In this document: positions 1 to 12,276 of the stretch, piece by piece
Position numbering within the stretch: the first letter of the stretch is position 1
How the letters are laid out: every line of letters begins with the position of its first letter
From: Jackrogersella multiformis
Taxonomy: Eukaryota; Ascomycota; Sordariomycetes; Xylariales; Hypoxylaceae
Reading direction: 5' to 3'
Length of the DNA: 64,000 nt
Assembly (NCBI GenBank): GCA_902806575.1
Contig: CADCXD010000010.1
Coordinates: 1,736,001-1,800,000, forward strand
The notes under the pieces: model-generated
What the model saw: the letters and a program-made list of their open reading frames with translations, nothing else
Told to the model about the DNA's origin: nothing
The model's database searches: none
Made by a program: the position numbers and the translations under genes

Positions 1-787
1 GGGTCGCGAGGAAGCGAGGAAATAGTAGCATCTCCATATTTGACTTTAGTAGGTTGAGGAGTTCGCTGCCCTTTCGTCGCAAGAGGTTGAATTATGAGGC
101 CATCGACGGCTGCGCATATGAGGAGCTTTCGTGCTAGTTGACTAGGCATCCTGAGTATAATAGTGTTCGATCATGATATTCATAAGTAGGTGTAGAAATT
201 ATATTAGCTTAAACTACATAGGTAGAAGACAGTAATAAGTACAAACGAACTTCTATAAAGTTTTATGTTGTAACTGATAAAGTCATTTTTAGAGTGATAA
301 TGAATGTCTTAATTGATATAATTTTGGTGGGGTTGCTGATGCCGTCACAAGGTGGGGCCGAGTTTATACATAGTACTACACATCAGATGTAGGTATCTTA
401 TGTAGCAGGCTCTACCTGGCAGCCTGGGCTGCTACCGTAGCGACATCGCTGATTCCAGGTTGCGCAGATGCACTAGCGGGATACATGCCTATGTAGGTAC
501 CTCAATACATATGGCTGGGTACCTACTTACTTTACAGGTAACTTGCTATTGGATCGTTCAAGATATTATTTCGACATACCTATGTAGGTAGGTACCTATT
601 GAAATCATGAACCAGGATGCGACAAAATGGGCATTACGACATAAGTAGATCGAGGAGCTTGTTCAATGAAGATAGAGTGTATTCCCTATACCTGCGCGCC
701 TTTTCCCTAGGCTACCTATCTAAGGCTTTTAGCCTAGTACATCTTCCTATACAACGCCCTGAATTCCGTTCCTGACTCTTGGGTATC
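1..787. other. Intergenic left edge, no gene seen
   Basis: This is the left end of the window, downstream of SNU13. I see no supported coding exon. It is fairly A+T-rich and carries several copies of the dispersed TACCTAGGTA-like motif, mainly between 490 and 600. Confidence 0.5.
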
Positions 788-1337
788 TTAAATCATGAGG
801 CGTTCAATCTTGTCCTTCAGACTTCTAATCTGACCTGAAAGATCACTAGCCTCGTTCGTCGTGATCGATGCGGCGATGACAGCTCGGGAGACACCGCAAG
901 CCCTGCCAAGTGCGATCTGCCCATATGAATTAGTATTTGAGCCTCCTAGGATAACTTTGATCGACAAACCTTGCTAGGGACATAGCAGTAGATCACATTC
1001 TTGTCCTCGCAGAGTAGCGGTAGGTGCAAGAGGATCGCAAGGGGAGTCGTGTCCGCGGCAAGGACAATGATCTCGGCAACACCTCTGTTCAGTGTCTTGG
1101 TCACTTCGTTGGCTCCTTTCTTGAGCTGGCGGGCATCTATACAAAACACGATTAGTGACCAAATTAACACCAAATACAACGAAGATATACTTACGGCCAG
1201 CCTGTTGCACAAGGTCGAGGATCTCTTGTGTGAGAGCCTGGTCGGCCAATGGCCAAGCTGCGAGCAGGTCAGTACAAGAAGCAAGCGTCCGTTTGGAGGT
1301 ATGTGAACTTACCAGCATTTTGATCTTGTCCAGACAT
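788..1337 (-). CDS. SNU13: SNU13 / 15.5K snRNP and box C/D snoRNP protein (L7Ae family)
   Basis: This is the small L7Ae/L30e-fold RNA-binding protein that binds kink-turns in U4 snRNA and box C/D snoRNAs, acting in the spliceosomal tri-snRNP and in rRNA modification. Four exons join in phase: 1337-1313, 1257-1195, 1136-970 and 916-788. They give 127 residues, the usual length for the family. Visible family motifs are AWPLAD near the N-terminus, LKKGANEVTKTLNRG, the core IVLAADTTPLAILLHLP, and the C-terminal GRACGVSRAVIAAS. The ATG at 1337 is the only start that fits; the first exon is just 25 nt. The gene is divergent from VMA3, with 587 bp between the two start codons. The nearest alternative is NHP2, but the sequence of the core and the short N-terminus favour SNU13. 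Confidence 0.95.
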
Positions 1338-1924
1338 CGTGATGGTATAGGGTTCCTTGCGGTGGCTCGCCCTATTGAGAATTACGTGGAGTGTTGAATT
1401 GAAAGTGTTTTCGTAGAAAGATCGTAGTGTAGTATCGAAAATATTTAAAATGGCAAATAGAAAAAAAGTTCTACAATATGTACCTAGTGCTAGGTACCTA
1501 GGTAGATAAGTGTCAAAGCTTAAACGCCAAGATATTTAGTGGAACCTTGGAGCTTTACCTAATTGGAATTTTCCCATCCGGTCAGACGTTGCCCCGGTTC
1601 CGCTGACATAATTGAGATTGCAGGTGACTCGGTGCTGCAAAACCTTTAGCCCCTAGTCTCCCAATCAAAGGCCAAACCTTGCCTACCTAGCCTAGTAGCA
1701 CCTGCAACCTTCGCGAAAGCAACACTTCTCTCTCCCCCGTAATACATAGCTTCTTTTCCCATACTACACTACACTTTCGAGCTTCAACCATCTCAATCCC
1801 AAATTCAATCCCAATTCATCTTACCATTCTCATCTGTTCCACCTTGAAGGTCAATCATTCGAGAAATCTTCTATTCCCATTTCTTCTTCTTTCCTTTTAG
1901 AAAAACTCTTCTTCCACCATCACC
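1338..1924. promoter_or_regulatory. Shared divergent 5' region of SNU13 and VMA3
   Basis: The 587 bp between the two ATGs must hold the promoters and 5' leaders of both genes. A dispersed TACCTAGGTAG motif lies at about 1491-1506. The VMA3 side (about 1730-1920) is strongly pyrimidine-rich, as is common in fungal 5' leaders. No specific factor site can be named with confidence. Confidence 0.5.
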
Positions 1925-2704
1925 ATGACCGAATACTCTGAAGCTTGGTACGTAATTGATAAATGCCTTCTTTCATCAATCCCCTTCTGCTATCAATCAA
2001 AAACTCGAAGCAGATTTTGCCATTGCTACTCTGGCTTTTGACTCATTGGGATTAATTTGCTAACGTTCTTATCTATAGCCCGGTCTACGCGGTTAGTTCA
2101 CTGTTTACATCCCCTTTCCCGCGAAAATCGATCTAGCTATCCCCTAAGACGCGGAATAAATACCATGGAAGACACGAAGCTAATATTCAACAGCCCTTCT
2201 TCGGCGCCATGGGTTGCACGGCAGCCATCGTCTTCACCTGCTTAGGTGCTTCCTACGGAACCGCCAAGTCCGGTGTTGGTATCGCGGCTATGGGTGTCTT
2301 GAGGCCTGATCTCATCGTCAAGAGTACGCGCCATCTTTACCATCACCATATTCCGTCAAACAGTACTAACTTGTCTAGACATCGTTCCCGTTATTATGGC
2401 TGGTATCATTGGTATCTACGGTCTCGTCGTTTCCGTCCTGATTTCCGACGGTTTGACTCAACAGCTTCCTCTGTACACGGGTTTCATTCAACTGGGTGCG
2501 GGTCTCTCTGTGGGTCTTGCTGGTATGGCTGCTGGTTTCGCTATCGGTATCGTCGGCGACGCAGGTGTGCGAGGAACCGCTCAGCAACCTAGACTCTTCG
2601 TCGGCATGATCCTCATCCTCATTTTCGCCGAAGTCTTGGGTCTTTACGGTCTCATCGTGGCCCTTCTCATGAACTCGAAGGCCTCCGTCGACGTTAGCTG
2701 CTGA
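1925..2704 (+). CDS. VMA3: V-type ATPase proteolipid subunit c
   Basis: This is the 16 kDa proteolipid of the V0 rotor, which carries protons across the vacuolar membrane. Four exons join in phase: 1925-1947, 2079-2091 (only 13 nt), 2194-2323 and 2379-2704. They give 163 residues. Four hydrophobic helices are evident; the second half repeats the first, as in all c subunits. The proton-carrying glutamate is about E140 in the last helix (context LIFAEVLGLYG). The GIVGDAGVRG and AQQPRLFVGM loops are typical. The ATG at 1925 opens MTEYSEACPVYAPFFG, matching fungal orthologues. Fungi also have a VMA11 (c') paralogue, but the sequence reads as the major c subunit. Confidence 0.95.
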
Positions 2705-4460
2705 AGGAGCCACAATACCACAGCAGGCTTCTATTCGGCGAAATAGCTCACGTAGGAGAGAAGGGACGACAAGCTGTACTTACACCCGCATCCCTTCCAC
2801 GTGGGCTATTCTATATCAACGAATACTACACGCGAATTAAGTTATGGCAGATGTTAGCCTAGCAGCCGAAGACGGGTAAAAATATGGTGCCTGGCGATTA
2901 GGGGATGTGATAAGACTGGTGAAAAGGGGGCATACGGTGATGACTGAGCAAGAACCCGCATCTGTATTACTGTTGCAGCATATGTTGTACGCTCTGGAAC
3001 GGCTTCTCATCATAGACTAATGGATGAGGGATCTTTGTACTCTAGGTTGGTAATCGGTTCTCATGGAAGAAAGTGATTTCGAAACATGGTTTTGTTTGTC
3101 TCCAATATTGTTGGTTAAAGTTGCCCTAGTAGATGTCATATCAGCCTTGTTTGCCATGTTCGGGGTAGGTAGCTATGATATGTAGAAAATAACCTCCCAC
3201 CTAGGCACTTATGGCTTTTTCGAAAGGGCACCACGAATTCCAAAGAAGAATGTTTATATACTTAAAGTATCTTACATTTATTTTATAGTGAGGTTTGACA
3301 TACTACGACATCTAACTTTTATATTCGAGGTCTATCAGGAGGTCTGTTAGTCTTACCCAATATTCGGCGACGACGTACCCCCTTGACCATGGGGAAATAT
3401 ATGCTTAACTCCTATTCGGGTTCCTTGAGATGATTCGGACACGACATTTATGGCTCATGTTCATCATTGGTTAAGCCCCTATTTATCTTGGTTACTAGTA
3501 GTACCTATGGGGATATATAACGTGGTTTATTAAAACACATGTGTTTGATCCGAATGGTTTGCGTTGGACATTGTAGGATCTATTTTCTAGTATTGGGACA
3601 ACAATCAACAATCAACGGGACGTCCTCGCAGTTAAATCTTTAAGTTGCCCATGCACAGTGCCATTTCAAGAAGAGCAGGTCATTAATATAGGTCCTCAAA
3701 ATCACGAGTACCTAGGTATTTTATGATATCTTAAGACTAAACAAAGGTTGGGATGTAAAATCCTAAAAGGGGTAACCTCTTATAATTGTGGCAACATGAA
3801 TAATATAAACAGAACCTTGGAAGTTACCTAGGTAATGAATCTTAAAATTGAGGAAGTAATTATGCCCACCTAGATTTCTTTTCTTTATCTCGAAGCCTCG
3901 AACATATGTTTAGGTAGGTATTGCCTTTTGCGACCCGCCGGGTCCCAGCCGCAACATTAAAAGAAATGCAGCTAAGTAATCTTGGAAAGAGGATTGTCAC
4001 AGATCAATTTAGTGGAGACGGGCTGGGAGGTACGGTACGGTCTAAACCGCGTATGGAAGCTAAGGTGGAACCTTAGAAACGGGTTACCTAGGAGGTAGGT
4101 ACCTAGCCAGCTAGCGCGAATCGGATTACCTAAGGATTCCTTCTTCTAATCCTCTAGTGCTCCACTGCAGCTTCAGCTTTGGAGCTTTTCCGAGCTTTTC
4201 CATAATACAACTCTCGCCTTATATCGCATTTGAGATCCAACTAGCGACTAACATTGGCGCTTTCTTTTGTGTATCAATATTCAGATGCTATATTTTTCTC
4301 AATAAGCTGTATTTGGATTTCTCGTCGGCTACTACTCCTGCCAGAGTCGCAACACAGGGAGGGGTCAGTCTTTTACCTTCGTTTTGATCACTGCAACTTT
4401 TCTACTAACATGTCGAAAGAATACTTACGTTACCTAGATAGCTACCTACTCTAGCGCATC
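2705..4460. other. Intergenic, no gene seen
   Basis: This stretch lies between VMA3 and the PAB2-like gene. It is moderately A+T-rich with no supported exon. Several TACCTAGGTA-like motifs occur, at 3711-3720, 3825-3835 and about 4083-4110. The last few hundred bases probably hold the promoter and leader of the downstream gene. Confidence 0.45.
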
Positions 4461-5270
4461 ATGTCTGATACAAATCGCGACGAGCGCGACGTTCCCGGCG
4501 AGGATCCTCTCGTCAACGAGGAAGGGAATGACGAAGTACGCTTCCCCTTTTGATTCGATTCGACTCGATTCGATCCTATCTATCTGGAAATTTCCCATTA
4601 AGATATAGAGCACGATATAAAAGTTAGCAAGTTAGTGGACTAACGCAATATATCAACGCACATAGGAAGAGATCACAGCCATGAAAAAACGCGTCGCTGA
4701 GATGGAGCAAGAAGCGGCAAAGCTCAGAGAAATGCATGCCGCTTTAGAAGAGCGAGGGCAGGAGGTCTCCGAAGATAGGTCAGACGTTGACAGCCGAAGT
4801 ATCTTTGTTGGCAATGTCGATTACTCTGTCTCCCCAGAGGAGATTCAGGCTCATTTCCAGAGTTGCGGGTCTATCAACCGCGTTACTATCCTGCTCGACA
4901 AGTTTACAGGACAGCCGAAGGGGTAAGTCCGAATTGCAACAAAGAGGCTCTATAACGCGCTATCAACTTATATCATGTGTGTAGATACGCCTACGTCGAG
5001 TTTACGGAACCTAGCCTAGTCGCCCAAGCTTTGGTGTTGAATGATAGCGTCCTCAAAGGACGTAACATCAAGGTCACCCCAAAGCGAACTAACATACCGG
5101 GACTGAGCCGTGGTCGCGGTGGCCGCGGTGGCCGTGGGGGGTTTGGCGGGCCAGGAAGAGGGGGCGGCGGTGGTTACATGGGTGGAAGAGGTGGTTATAT
5201 TCCGCGAGGAGGATACTATCGTGGCGGTTACCGAGGACGAGCACGGGGTGCTGGTTTTAATCCTTACTGA
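4461..5270 (+). CDS. PAB2: Nuclear poly(A)-binding protein 2-like RRM protein
   Basis: This is a nuclear poly(A)-binding protein of the PABPN1/Pab2 type, which acts on poly(A) tails and nuclear RNA turnover. Three exons join in phase: 4461-4535, 4666-4922 and 4985-5270, giving 205 residues. The order is an acidic N-terminus, a short coiled coil (MKKRVAEMEQEAAKLREM), one RRM (RNP2-like SIFVGNVDY, RNP1-like GYAYVEF across the second intron), and a Gly/Arg-rich tail after KRTNIPGLSRGRG. The tail is probably arginine-methylated, by analogy with the family. This architecture and the DSRSIFVGNVDYSVSPEE stretch match fission yeast Pab2 closely. Confidence 0.93.
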
Positions 5271-7565
5271 AGGCAAACCCGACTCGTCCCCTTAGAGTGG
5301 CCCATTCGCCAATAGCCCTTGCTGGAGTTTGAGGATTAAATTAATGGATAAATATGGTTGATAGTTCAAGGAACCGTGGCATATGACCTTGGTTTCTTCT
5401 ACAAGAACAGGAGAGAGAAAAATGAATCAATAGGGTATGTCGGATGCATACAGGACTTTACTACATCACCGACTTCGCAGAGATGGCACCACGTTGTCCT
5501 TTTTCTTCTGCAACCCGTATCCAAGACTAGGAGGGCGTTCCAAGGCGAAACCTACACCTGTAACAAAACAACCGACGTATGAGTCATTTTGCCTCGACCG
5601 TCGCCGTTGATTCACCCGACATGATTATTGCGAACTAGAGACGTCGAGATGAAGCGGTGTTCGTGGCGTCTGGCCGGGAATAGTTGACGACTCATGGATA
5701 TGGATGGATGAGCACAGTCAATCATGCAATTTGCCTACGGTATTACTTGATTATTCGGCAGCACAAGAAACGCAACACGGGAAGCTGCTTATGATATTCG
5801 ACGTATTTCAGGTGGAGGGCTATCAATAGGGTGACAGTGCTCAGGCGGTTCTCTTCTATTCCTGAGGGCCTAATTGCTAGCTACGGCAGATATATTGATG
5901 ATTGTCATCAAAATGAGGGTCTTGTCTATCTGTCTGTCTATCTGTCTAGCATTAAGTGATAATGTACCTGAAAAAAGGTATTACCAAGTTTCTAAACTGG
6001 CCTTATCGTACTCTATGTCTATTGCCATCTACACCGAACTCATCTTCATGGTCACATTATGCCAAGGTGGTGATCGGGGTTGGATTGTGATTTGTAAGAT
6101 TTACTCTTTTCATGTGGCTTTCTACTATTACAGGAATGGACTCGGAAATACTTGCCATCTGCACGGTGTAATGGCCGGAGTTCACGGGTAACGGCACGGC
6201 CCAGATCTATAAAGTTGAGAGGGCCAATGAACGATCTCCCCTCCTTGCTCTCCTGATCGTATTATCTCTAGAGGTTGTGAGGCTTAGATGTTAGGGTGGT
6301 ATGAATGTATCATACGAATATATAGAGTTGGAGGCCGCTGGATAGGAGGATATAAGCTTTATCAGCCCGGTCGTCCACGCGTCGAAGAAATTAGACGAAC
6401 GGGACTATCTGAGCTGGGTACCTAGTGTAGTAAGTAGGTAGGCAGCTTAGGAGACGAGACTCAGCCTCGGCTTCTGGAATAGCATAGATGATATTAATGC
6501 TAATACCTAGGCAGGATTGGGCTACGATACGTATTCCATTGTTGACTTTTTTATGTTTCAGCTAGCACATAACCAATAAGCATAATAATATAGGTAGGTA
6601 TGTTTTTCATATTTGCGTGACAAAAACACGGCGTAATCAATATTTATCTTCCTTTTAGTGAAACAAAGGTACGAATTAGGATGAAGAGTCGAAGTTTACA
6701 TTGTTAAGTGAAGGGTTGACTAATAATCCGCTAAGTACCGGGTACTTATCCAGGTAGGTACCATGGCCTAGGCAATAAAAGGTAAGAGTAATATACTTTC
6801 GTAGTAACTAGGTTTGTCCATTGAATGTTAATGAGGACTTTGATTTCCACATGAATAACGTCTGAGATAAAGTATCATATATCTGCAGCTAAGAATTGTA
6901 CGTGCGCAGAGTGTACAAGAAAAGGTGCATTAGGAGGTGCGTGCATCAATCATTCCTGCTTCTTAGCGCATGCACAGCCTCAACTAATCAAATGCCTCTA
7001 GTGGATCAGGTCAGGTCAAGCTCAGCGCTATGGATCCGGGCAGTGTCTCCTGGTGACTGGTAGGTACCTGGTATCCATGTACCTTTCTCACCTAGACATA
7101 CCTACTTAGGTACCTAACCTATCTAGGTAATCGACTTAATCGAACTTCCACTACCGCCACTACGAGAAACCTACCATTGCTACCCACCGATACCAACCAC
7201 TACCTACACTGCCTACCTACCTACTACCTAACTTTGAAACTTCATAACTTTCTTCTCACTAGTGCCCCCATCGCCGTCGAACTTCAGTATTATAAAGTAA
7301 AATTACGAGAACAAGTACAACCAGAAGAGAGAAGGGAGAAGGTCTACCGAGTCTAATTCTTACTCTCTTTTGATATATTTATTCGGCTTATTCCACCGTG
7401 ACCCGAACGACAGACGGAACCCCTCCTTTGGACGGGACGCCGACGGTGGGAGAGGAGCGAGAGACAGAGACAGAGACAGAACAGACAGACATCAGGGAGA
7501 GGTCATGAGAGCGCTTGAGACGGTTTGACTTTATTCCCAACGGTGAAGCAGCAGCCACCAGAAGC
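5271..7565. other. Intergenic 2.3 kb, no gene seen
   Basis: No supported gene lies here. It holds a short CTGT/CTAT-type repeat at about 5926-5948 and clusters of the TACCTAGGTA motif at 6415-6440, 6590-6602 and 6745-6770. An AGAGAC-type purine repeat sits at about 7455-7490, just upstream of the ubiquitin ligase. Confidence 0.45.
7058..7229. repeat. Cluster of TACCTAGGTA/TAGGTACC motifs
   Basis: Many overlapping copies of TAGGTACC, CCTAGGTA and TACCTACC occur within about 170 bp, upstream of the RSP5-type gene. The motif is partly self-complementary. Confidence 0.6.
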
Positions 7566-8975
7566 ATGACCGCAAATCGTGCTGAGCCGGGGCCATCAGC
7601 GTGAGTTTTTAATGGATTATCCAACCATCAAGCCATCAAACCATCCACCATCCACCTTTTTATTTTATTTTAATTTTATTCTATTCTATCCTATTCTATC
7701 CAGCTATGATACTTGGGAAACAAACCTCATTGGAACTTTTGAGACCTTTTGAAACTGATATCGAGATTATTCTATAGCCCACCAAACCTACGAGTCACGA
7801 GTGCGTCTTCGAGTCTTAGTCACCACGTCTTTTCCGCCCTTCCTCATCGCTATCCGTGACGAGGCATCTAGGTTGACCTTGTTATTATAGTCATCGCTGC
7901 CGACGGCCTGTACAAACGGGATGTTTTCCGTATGTTCCTCTACTACCCAGGTACCTTATTATTCTTATAGGACAAAATCCCGTTAACCTGGTTTCCTTCC
8001 GTATAGGATTACCCGACCCCTTCGCTGTAGCTACCATCAACGGCGAACAGACCAAGACCACCATCGTCTCGAAACGAACCCTCAATCCGTATTGGAACGA
8101 GAGTTTCGACTTGTACGCATCTATCCTCTACAGCGTGTTATTAACTCGCATGCTCACTTAATATCTAGCCGAGCAACCGAGGATAGCATTTTAGCAGTGC
8201 AGGTATTTGACCAGAAGAAGTTCAAGAAAAAGGACCAGGGCTTCTTAGGTGTTATCAATATTCGCATTGGGGATGTCATCGAGCTAGCCGACGGTGCTGA
8301 TGGTATGTAGAACCACTAACATCTTCCCCGCCATGTATACAAAGCCGCCATATTTCATATTTCCTTCCTTTCTGCGCTTGCTGACAAACACCCCCCCTTT
8401 TCTTAGACCAGATGCTCACGAGGGACCTTAAGAAGTCCACAGATAATCTTGTTGTTCATGGTAAATTGATCATCAACTTATCTACCAATCTATCTACCCC
8501 TGCCCGCCCTACACAGCAGCAGCCTTCGCCAGCAAGCTCGAGCCGGCCATCTTTGTTACCCCAAGGGTCTACAGTCAGTGCCGATCGTGTCTCCGAACGA
8601 CCAACTTCCTCCGCCTCGGGCCCTAACGGACTTGCACCGGGAGCGCAAATGTCTTTGCCCATCAGGTCGAACGGCGCAAATCCTGCCGCGGTAAATGGTA
8701 ATGGTCCACAGCCTCGGCCCGCGATGAGTCCTTTCGAAGATGCCCAAGGCCGTCTACCTGCTGGCTGGGAGCGGCGTGAGGATAACTTAGGAAGGACTTA
8801 CTATGTAGACCATAACACACGAACTACAAGTTGGAATCGCCCAACTCAGTCCGGCAATTCGGTCGAGAATCGTGTGGAGAGAGATGCGGCCACCCAGGTC
8901 GAACGCCAAAGACACCAGAACAGAACTCTACCGGAGGATCGTACTGGTGCAAATTCCCCATCACTTCAACAACAA

Positions 8976-9033
<58 letters not shown>

Positions 9034-10618
9034 CTAGCGGTTCTCCAAATAGCCCTGGTTCTACTCTACTCCACACAGGCGCTACGAGTCCTGGCACCGG
9101 TGAGCTTCCGCCTGGGTGGGAACAACGATGGACGCCTGAAAGTCGACCTTACTTTGTCGATCATAATACTCGAACTACGACCTGGGTCGACCCTCGACGC
9201 CAGCAATACATTAGAATGTACGGCGGTCAAAATCCCAATGGACAGATACAGCAGCAGCCAGTCTCCCAATTAGGACCTCTGCCTAGTGGTTGGGAAATGC
9301 GGTTGACTAACACGGCCCGCGTGTATTTCGTGGATCATAATACCAAGACCACGACATGGGATGACCCTCGATTGCCATCCTCCCTGGATCAAAATGTACC
9401 ACAGTACAAGCGAGACTTTAGGAGAAAGTTAATCTACTTTCGCTCGCAGCCGGCCATGCGTATCCTTTCGGGGCAATGCCACATGAAAGTGCGGCGATCT
9501 CATATCTTCGAAGACTCGTTCGCCGAGATCTCGCGGCAGTCTGCCACGGACTTGAAAAAGCGTCTGATGATTAAATTTGACGGCGAAGATGGTCTAGATT
9601 ACGGCGGTCTCTCCAGAGAATTCTTTTTCTTATTATCACATGAAATGTTTAACCCCTTTTACTGCCTCTTCGAGTATTCCGCCCACGATAATTATACCCT
9701 CCAGATCAACCCGCACTCCGGGATCAACCCCGAACATTTGAATTACTTCAAATTCATTGGCCGTGTAGTCGGCTTGGCTATCTTCCACCGACGATTCCTC
9801 GACGCCTTTTTCATCGGTGCCCTGTACAAGATGATGTTAGGTAAGTCTGTGGTCTTGGCCGACATGGAGGGTGTCGACGCGGATTTCCACCGAAGTTTAC
9901 AGTGGATGCTCGATAATGATATCTCGGGCGGTATACTCGAGCAAACATTCTCCACCGAAGACGAGAGGTTTGGTGTCGTGACGGTCGAGGACCTCATCCC
10001 TGACGGCCGTAACATCGATGTTACCAACGAGAACAAAAAGGAATACGTGGATCTTATGGTCAAATGGCGCATTGAGAAGCGCATTGCGGAGCAGTTCCAG
10101 GCTTTCAAGGAAGGGTTCCACGAGCTTATTCCTATAGACTTGATCAACGTCTTCGACGAGCGCGAATTAGAATTGCTAATTGGTGGTATTGCCGACATCG
10201 ACGTAGACGACTGGAAGAAGCACACCGACTACCGCGGTTATACGGAAAGCGACGAAGTCATCCAATTCTTCTGGCAGACAGTACGGACCTGGGATGGGGA
10301 ACAGAAGAGCAGATTATTGCAATTCACGACGGGTACCTCGCGAATCCCCGTCAACGGGTTCAAGGATCTACAAGGTAGCGATGGCCCGAGAAGGTTCACC
10401 ATCGAAAAAGCAGGCGAAGTTGGCAATTTGCCAAAGGCTCATACTTGGTACGTGCAGAGATATTAACACTACCGAGCGTGGTTTACATGAGGAAAACGAG
10501 GAGCTAACAACGACGCAGTTTTAACCGCCTGGATTTGCCCCCGTATAAGTCACTGGAGCATTTGCAGAACAAGTTGACCACGGCAGTCGAAGAGACAATG
10601 GGCTTCGGTCAGGAATAG
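7566..10618 (+). CDS. RSP5: RSP5/NEDD4-type HECT E3 ubiquitin ligase (C2-WW3-HECT)
   Basis: This is a NEDD4-family ubiquitin ligase that ubiquitylates membrane transporters through arrestin adaptors and other PPxY partners. Seven exons join in phase: 7566-7600, 7778-7800, 7891-7929, 8007-8112, 8169-8302, 8407-10447 and 10519-10618, giving 825 residues. The order is a C2 domain (about 15-130), WW1 (about 229), a 22-residue pure polyglutamine tract (about 300-321), WW2 (about 346), WW3 (about 404) and a HECT domain (about 440-825). The catalytic cysteine is about C793 in HTCFNRLDLP; its codon is split TG|T by the last intron. The ATG at 7566 is inferred from phase and from the short N-terminus of fungal orthologues; it is the least certain part. 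The gene is convergent with the AHC1-like gene. Confidence 0.94.
8967..9032 (+). repeat. CAA/CAG repeat encoding polyglutamine
   Basis: Twenty-two consecutive CAA/CAG codons lie between WW1 and WW2 of the HECT ligase. The same DNA reads as poly-Ser and poly-Ala in the other two forward frames. Confidence 0.95.
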
Positions 10619-10990
10619 AAGGCTATCTTTTGGTGTTTCTTCCACGTCGCTGTTGATGTATATAGAACGACGAATGATGCGTTTTCCCCCCTTCGTGACA
10701 GAGCTTCAAATATGGAAGGACTTTTGCATCTCCTTTACTGTGCTTGCTTCGACCCTTTCTTGTTTTCCTTCTGGACCCCTCCGATCTGATCCGGGGCTCC
10801 CCTAGGGGCGGCTAATAGCACGTATGGATTTTTTTGTTATCCACCGGGGGGTTATGTATCTTATTGTTGGCAGATAAATGAAAGAGGCAGAGAAAGGCAC
10901 TCGGGGGGGCGGGTCTAACTAACACTCGTTATCTTATATCGTGCATCGGCGCATCACGACGGCAATAATAACTGGCGTATTATCCTGCTG

Positions 10991-11040
10991 TGTCGTGTCG
11001 TGCCATGTCGTGTCGTATCGTATCGTATCGTATCGTATTA
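10991..11040. repeat. TCGTG/TCGTA pentanucleotide microsatellite
   Basis: An array of TCGTG units passes into TCGTA units with one interruption, over about 50 bp. It lies in the convergent intergenic region. Confidence 0.85.
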
Positions 11041-11225
11041 TATCGAGATGATGATCGCAAATCCACGAGTGTTCAGCGCTCTGAGCTTCTGGAGTGTAGG
11101 GTTGGCAAGACGCCGGTTCGCCGGGTTCGTACCCCGTTCGGGCGAGATACGAGTTGTTGGTGGTTGGTGACGTCAAGATGATGCTACTCGCCGTAGACTG
11201 GCAGGACTTCGAGCCTCGAGAATCC

Positions 11226-11345
11226 TACTTAGGTAGGTAGGTACTGTATACAACCGATCCATTCGATTGTAGGAGCTGGATTCGACATACTTACAGGTAG
11301 GTACTTACTCAATCCACCTAGGTAGATAGGTAGTAGGTAGGTAGC
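11226..11345. repeat. Cluster of TAGGTAGGTACC motifs
   Basis: Several copies of TAGGTAGG, TAGGTACT and CACCTAGGTAGATAGG occur in about 120 bp between two convergent genes. Confidence 0.6.
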
Positions 11346-12276
11346 CGGCTATACGGCGTACTGACTGGTGCAGATCTTGATAGCCTACTAGAGTCCTTGC
11401 CGTCCAATCAGCCAGCTCTTCTCCTTGCTTACCTAGTACCAACGTTACACTTTTCTGCGTCCTGCGTGCGTACATGCCTCCATAGCTACCTACCTAGTCT
11501 GCTAGTGTAGCACTGAGGCATTATATACCTCTAGGTATGTATGGATTTTATGGCCGAGAATATATATTTTAATGGCATGAAAACTACCCAATGTTAGGCA
11601 CCTAGCTAATGGTAGAAAGGGATTCGCGGATCTAGTTAGTGATCGTAAAACACGTCATATCACTACACAACACTTCAGTCACGAGGGCGAATATAATAGA
11701 TATAACTTTCTCAAAAGCAAAAGGTGGAGCAAATAATCAATCACGATTAAGTAAAGCTGTGTATAAACTGCGAAAGCTGTCGTTTTCGGTGGATTTCTTT
11801 ATACAGTTGTTGGACATTATAGATACAGAAACGGCTCTGTCTGTCTGCCAGCCCGCGCTTCTCCCGAGCCTCCCTACTGTCGCTACTGGCTAGCTTGCGC
11901 AACCTGGAGAATATGTGTATGAATGACAAATGGACCATTGCCTCCTCGCCCTGATGAATGTCCCTCTAGCCTCTAACATCAATCTCAAAAAATTGACCTC
12001 TCAACCTGACGCCATTGTGCTCCCGTGTCGACGCTGAACGAAACAACTTCGTGACATAGAAGACGTGTGTTTCCCATCCTCGGGGCACATCTCGAACGTG
12101 AAAATTTTGAATAAAGGCAATGGCGTAATAAAAAGATGTATGGTAATGGCAAGTCGTCCAAGAATTCGATATAGTCCAACGAAAATAAAATTTACCCGCT
12201 TCGCCCTTGCCGTTGGCAACCGGCTAGCCCACATAAATACGTTGCAACAGGCACTTCGGTTATTAGTTTTGTATCC

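Larger units (their letters stand above)
10619..12276. other. Convergent intergenic region, no gene seen
   Basis: This lies between the 3' ends of the HECT ligase and the AHC1-like gene. It contains a pentanucleotide repeat at 10991-11040 and a TAGGTACC cluster at 11226-11345. Reading frames on both strands here are short and look random. Confidence 0.45.

Noticed and set aside
8831..9273. Poly-Ala and poly-Ser open frames overlapping the HECT ligase
   Set aside because: They are the other two reading frames of the CAG repeat and have no family signal outside it.
11118..11140. Possible tRNA T-arm (CGGGTTCGTACCCCG)
   Set aside because: No matching acceptor, D-arm or A-box lies at the right distance upstream.
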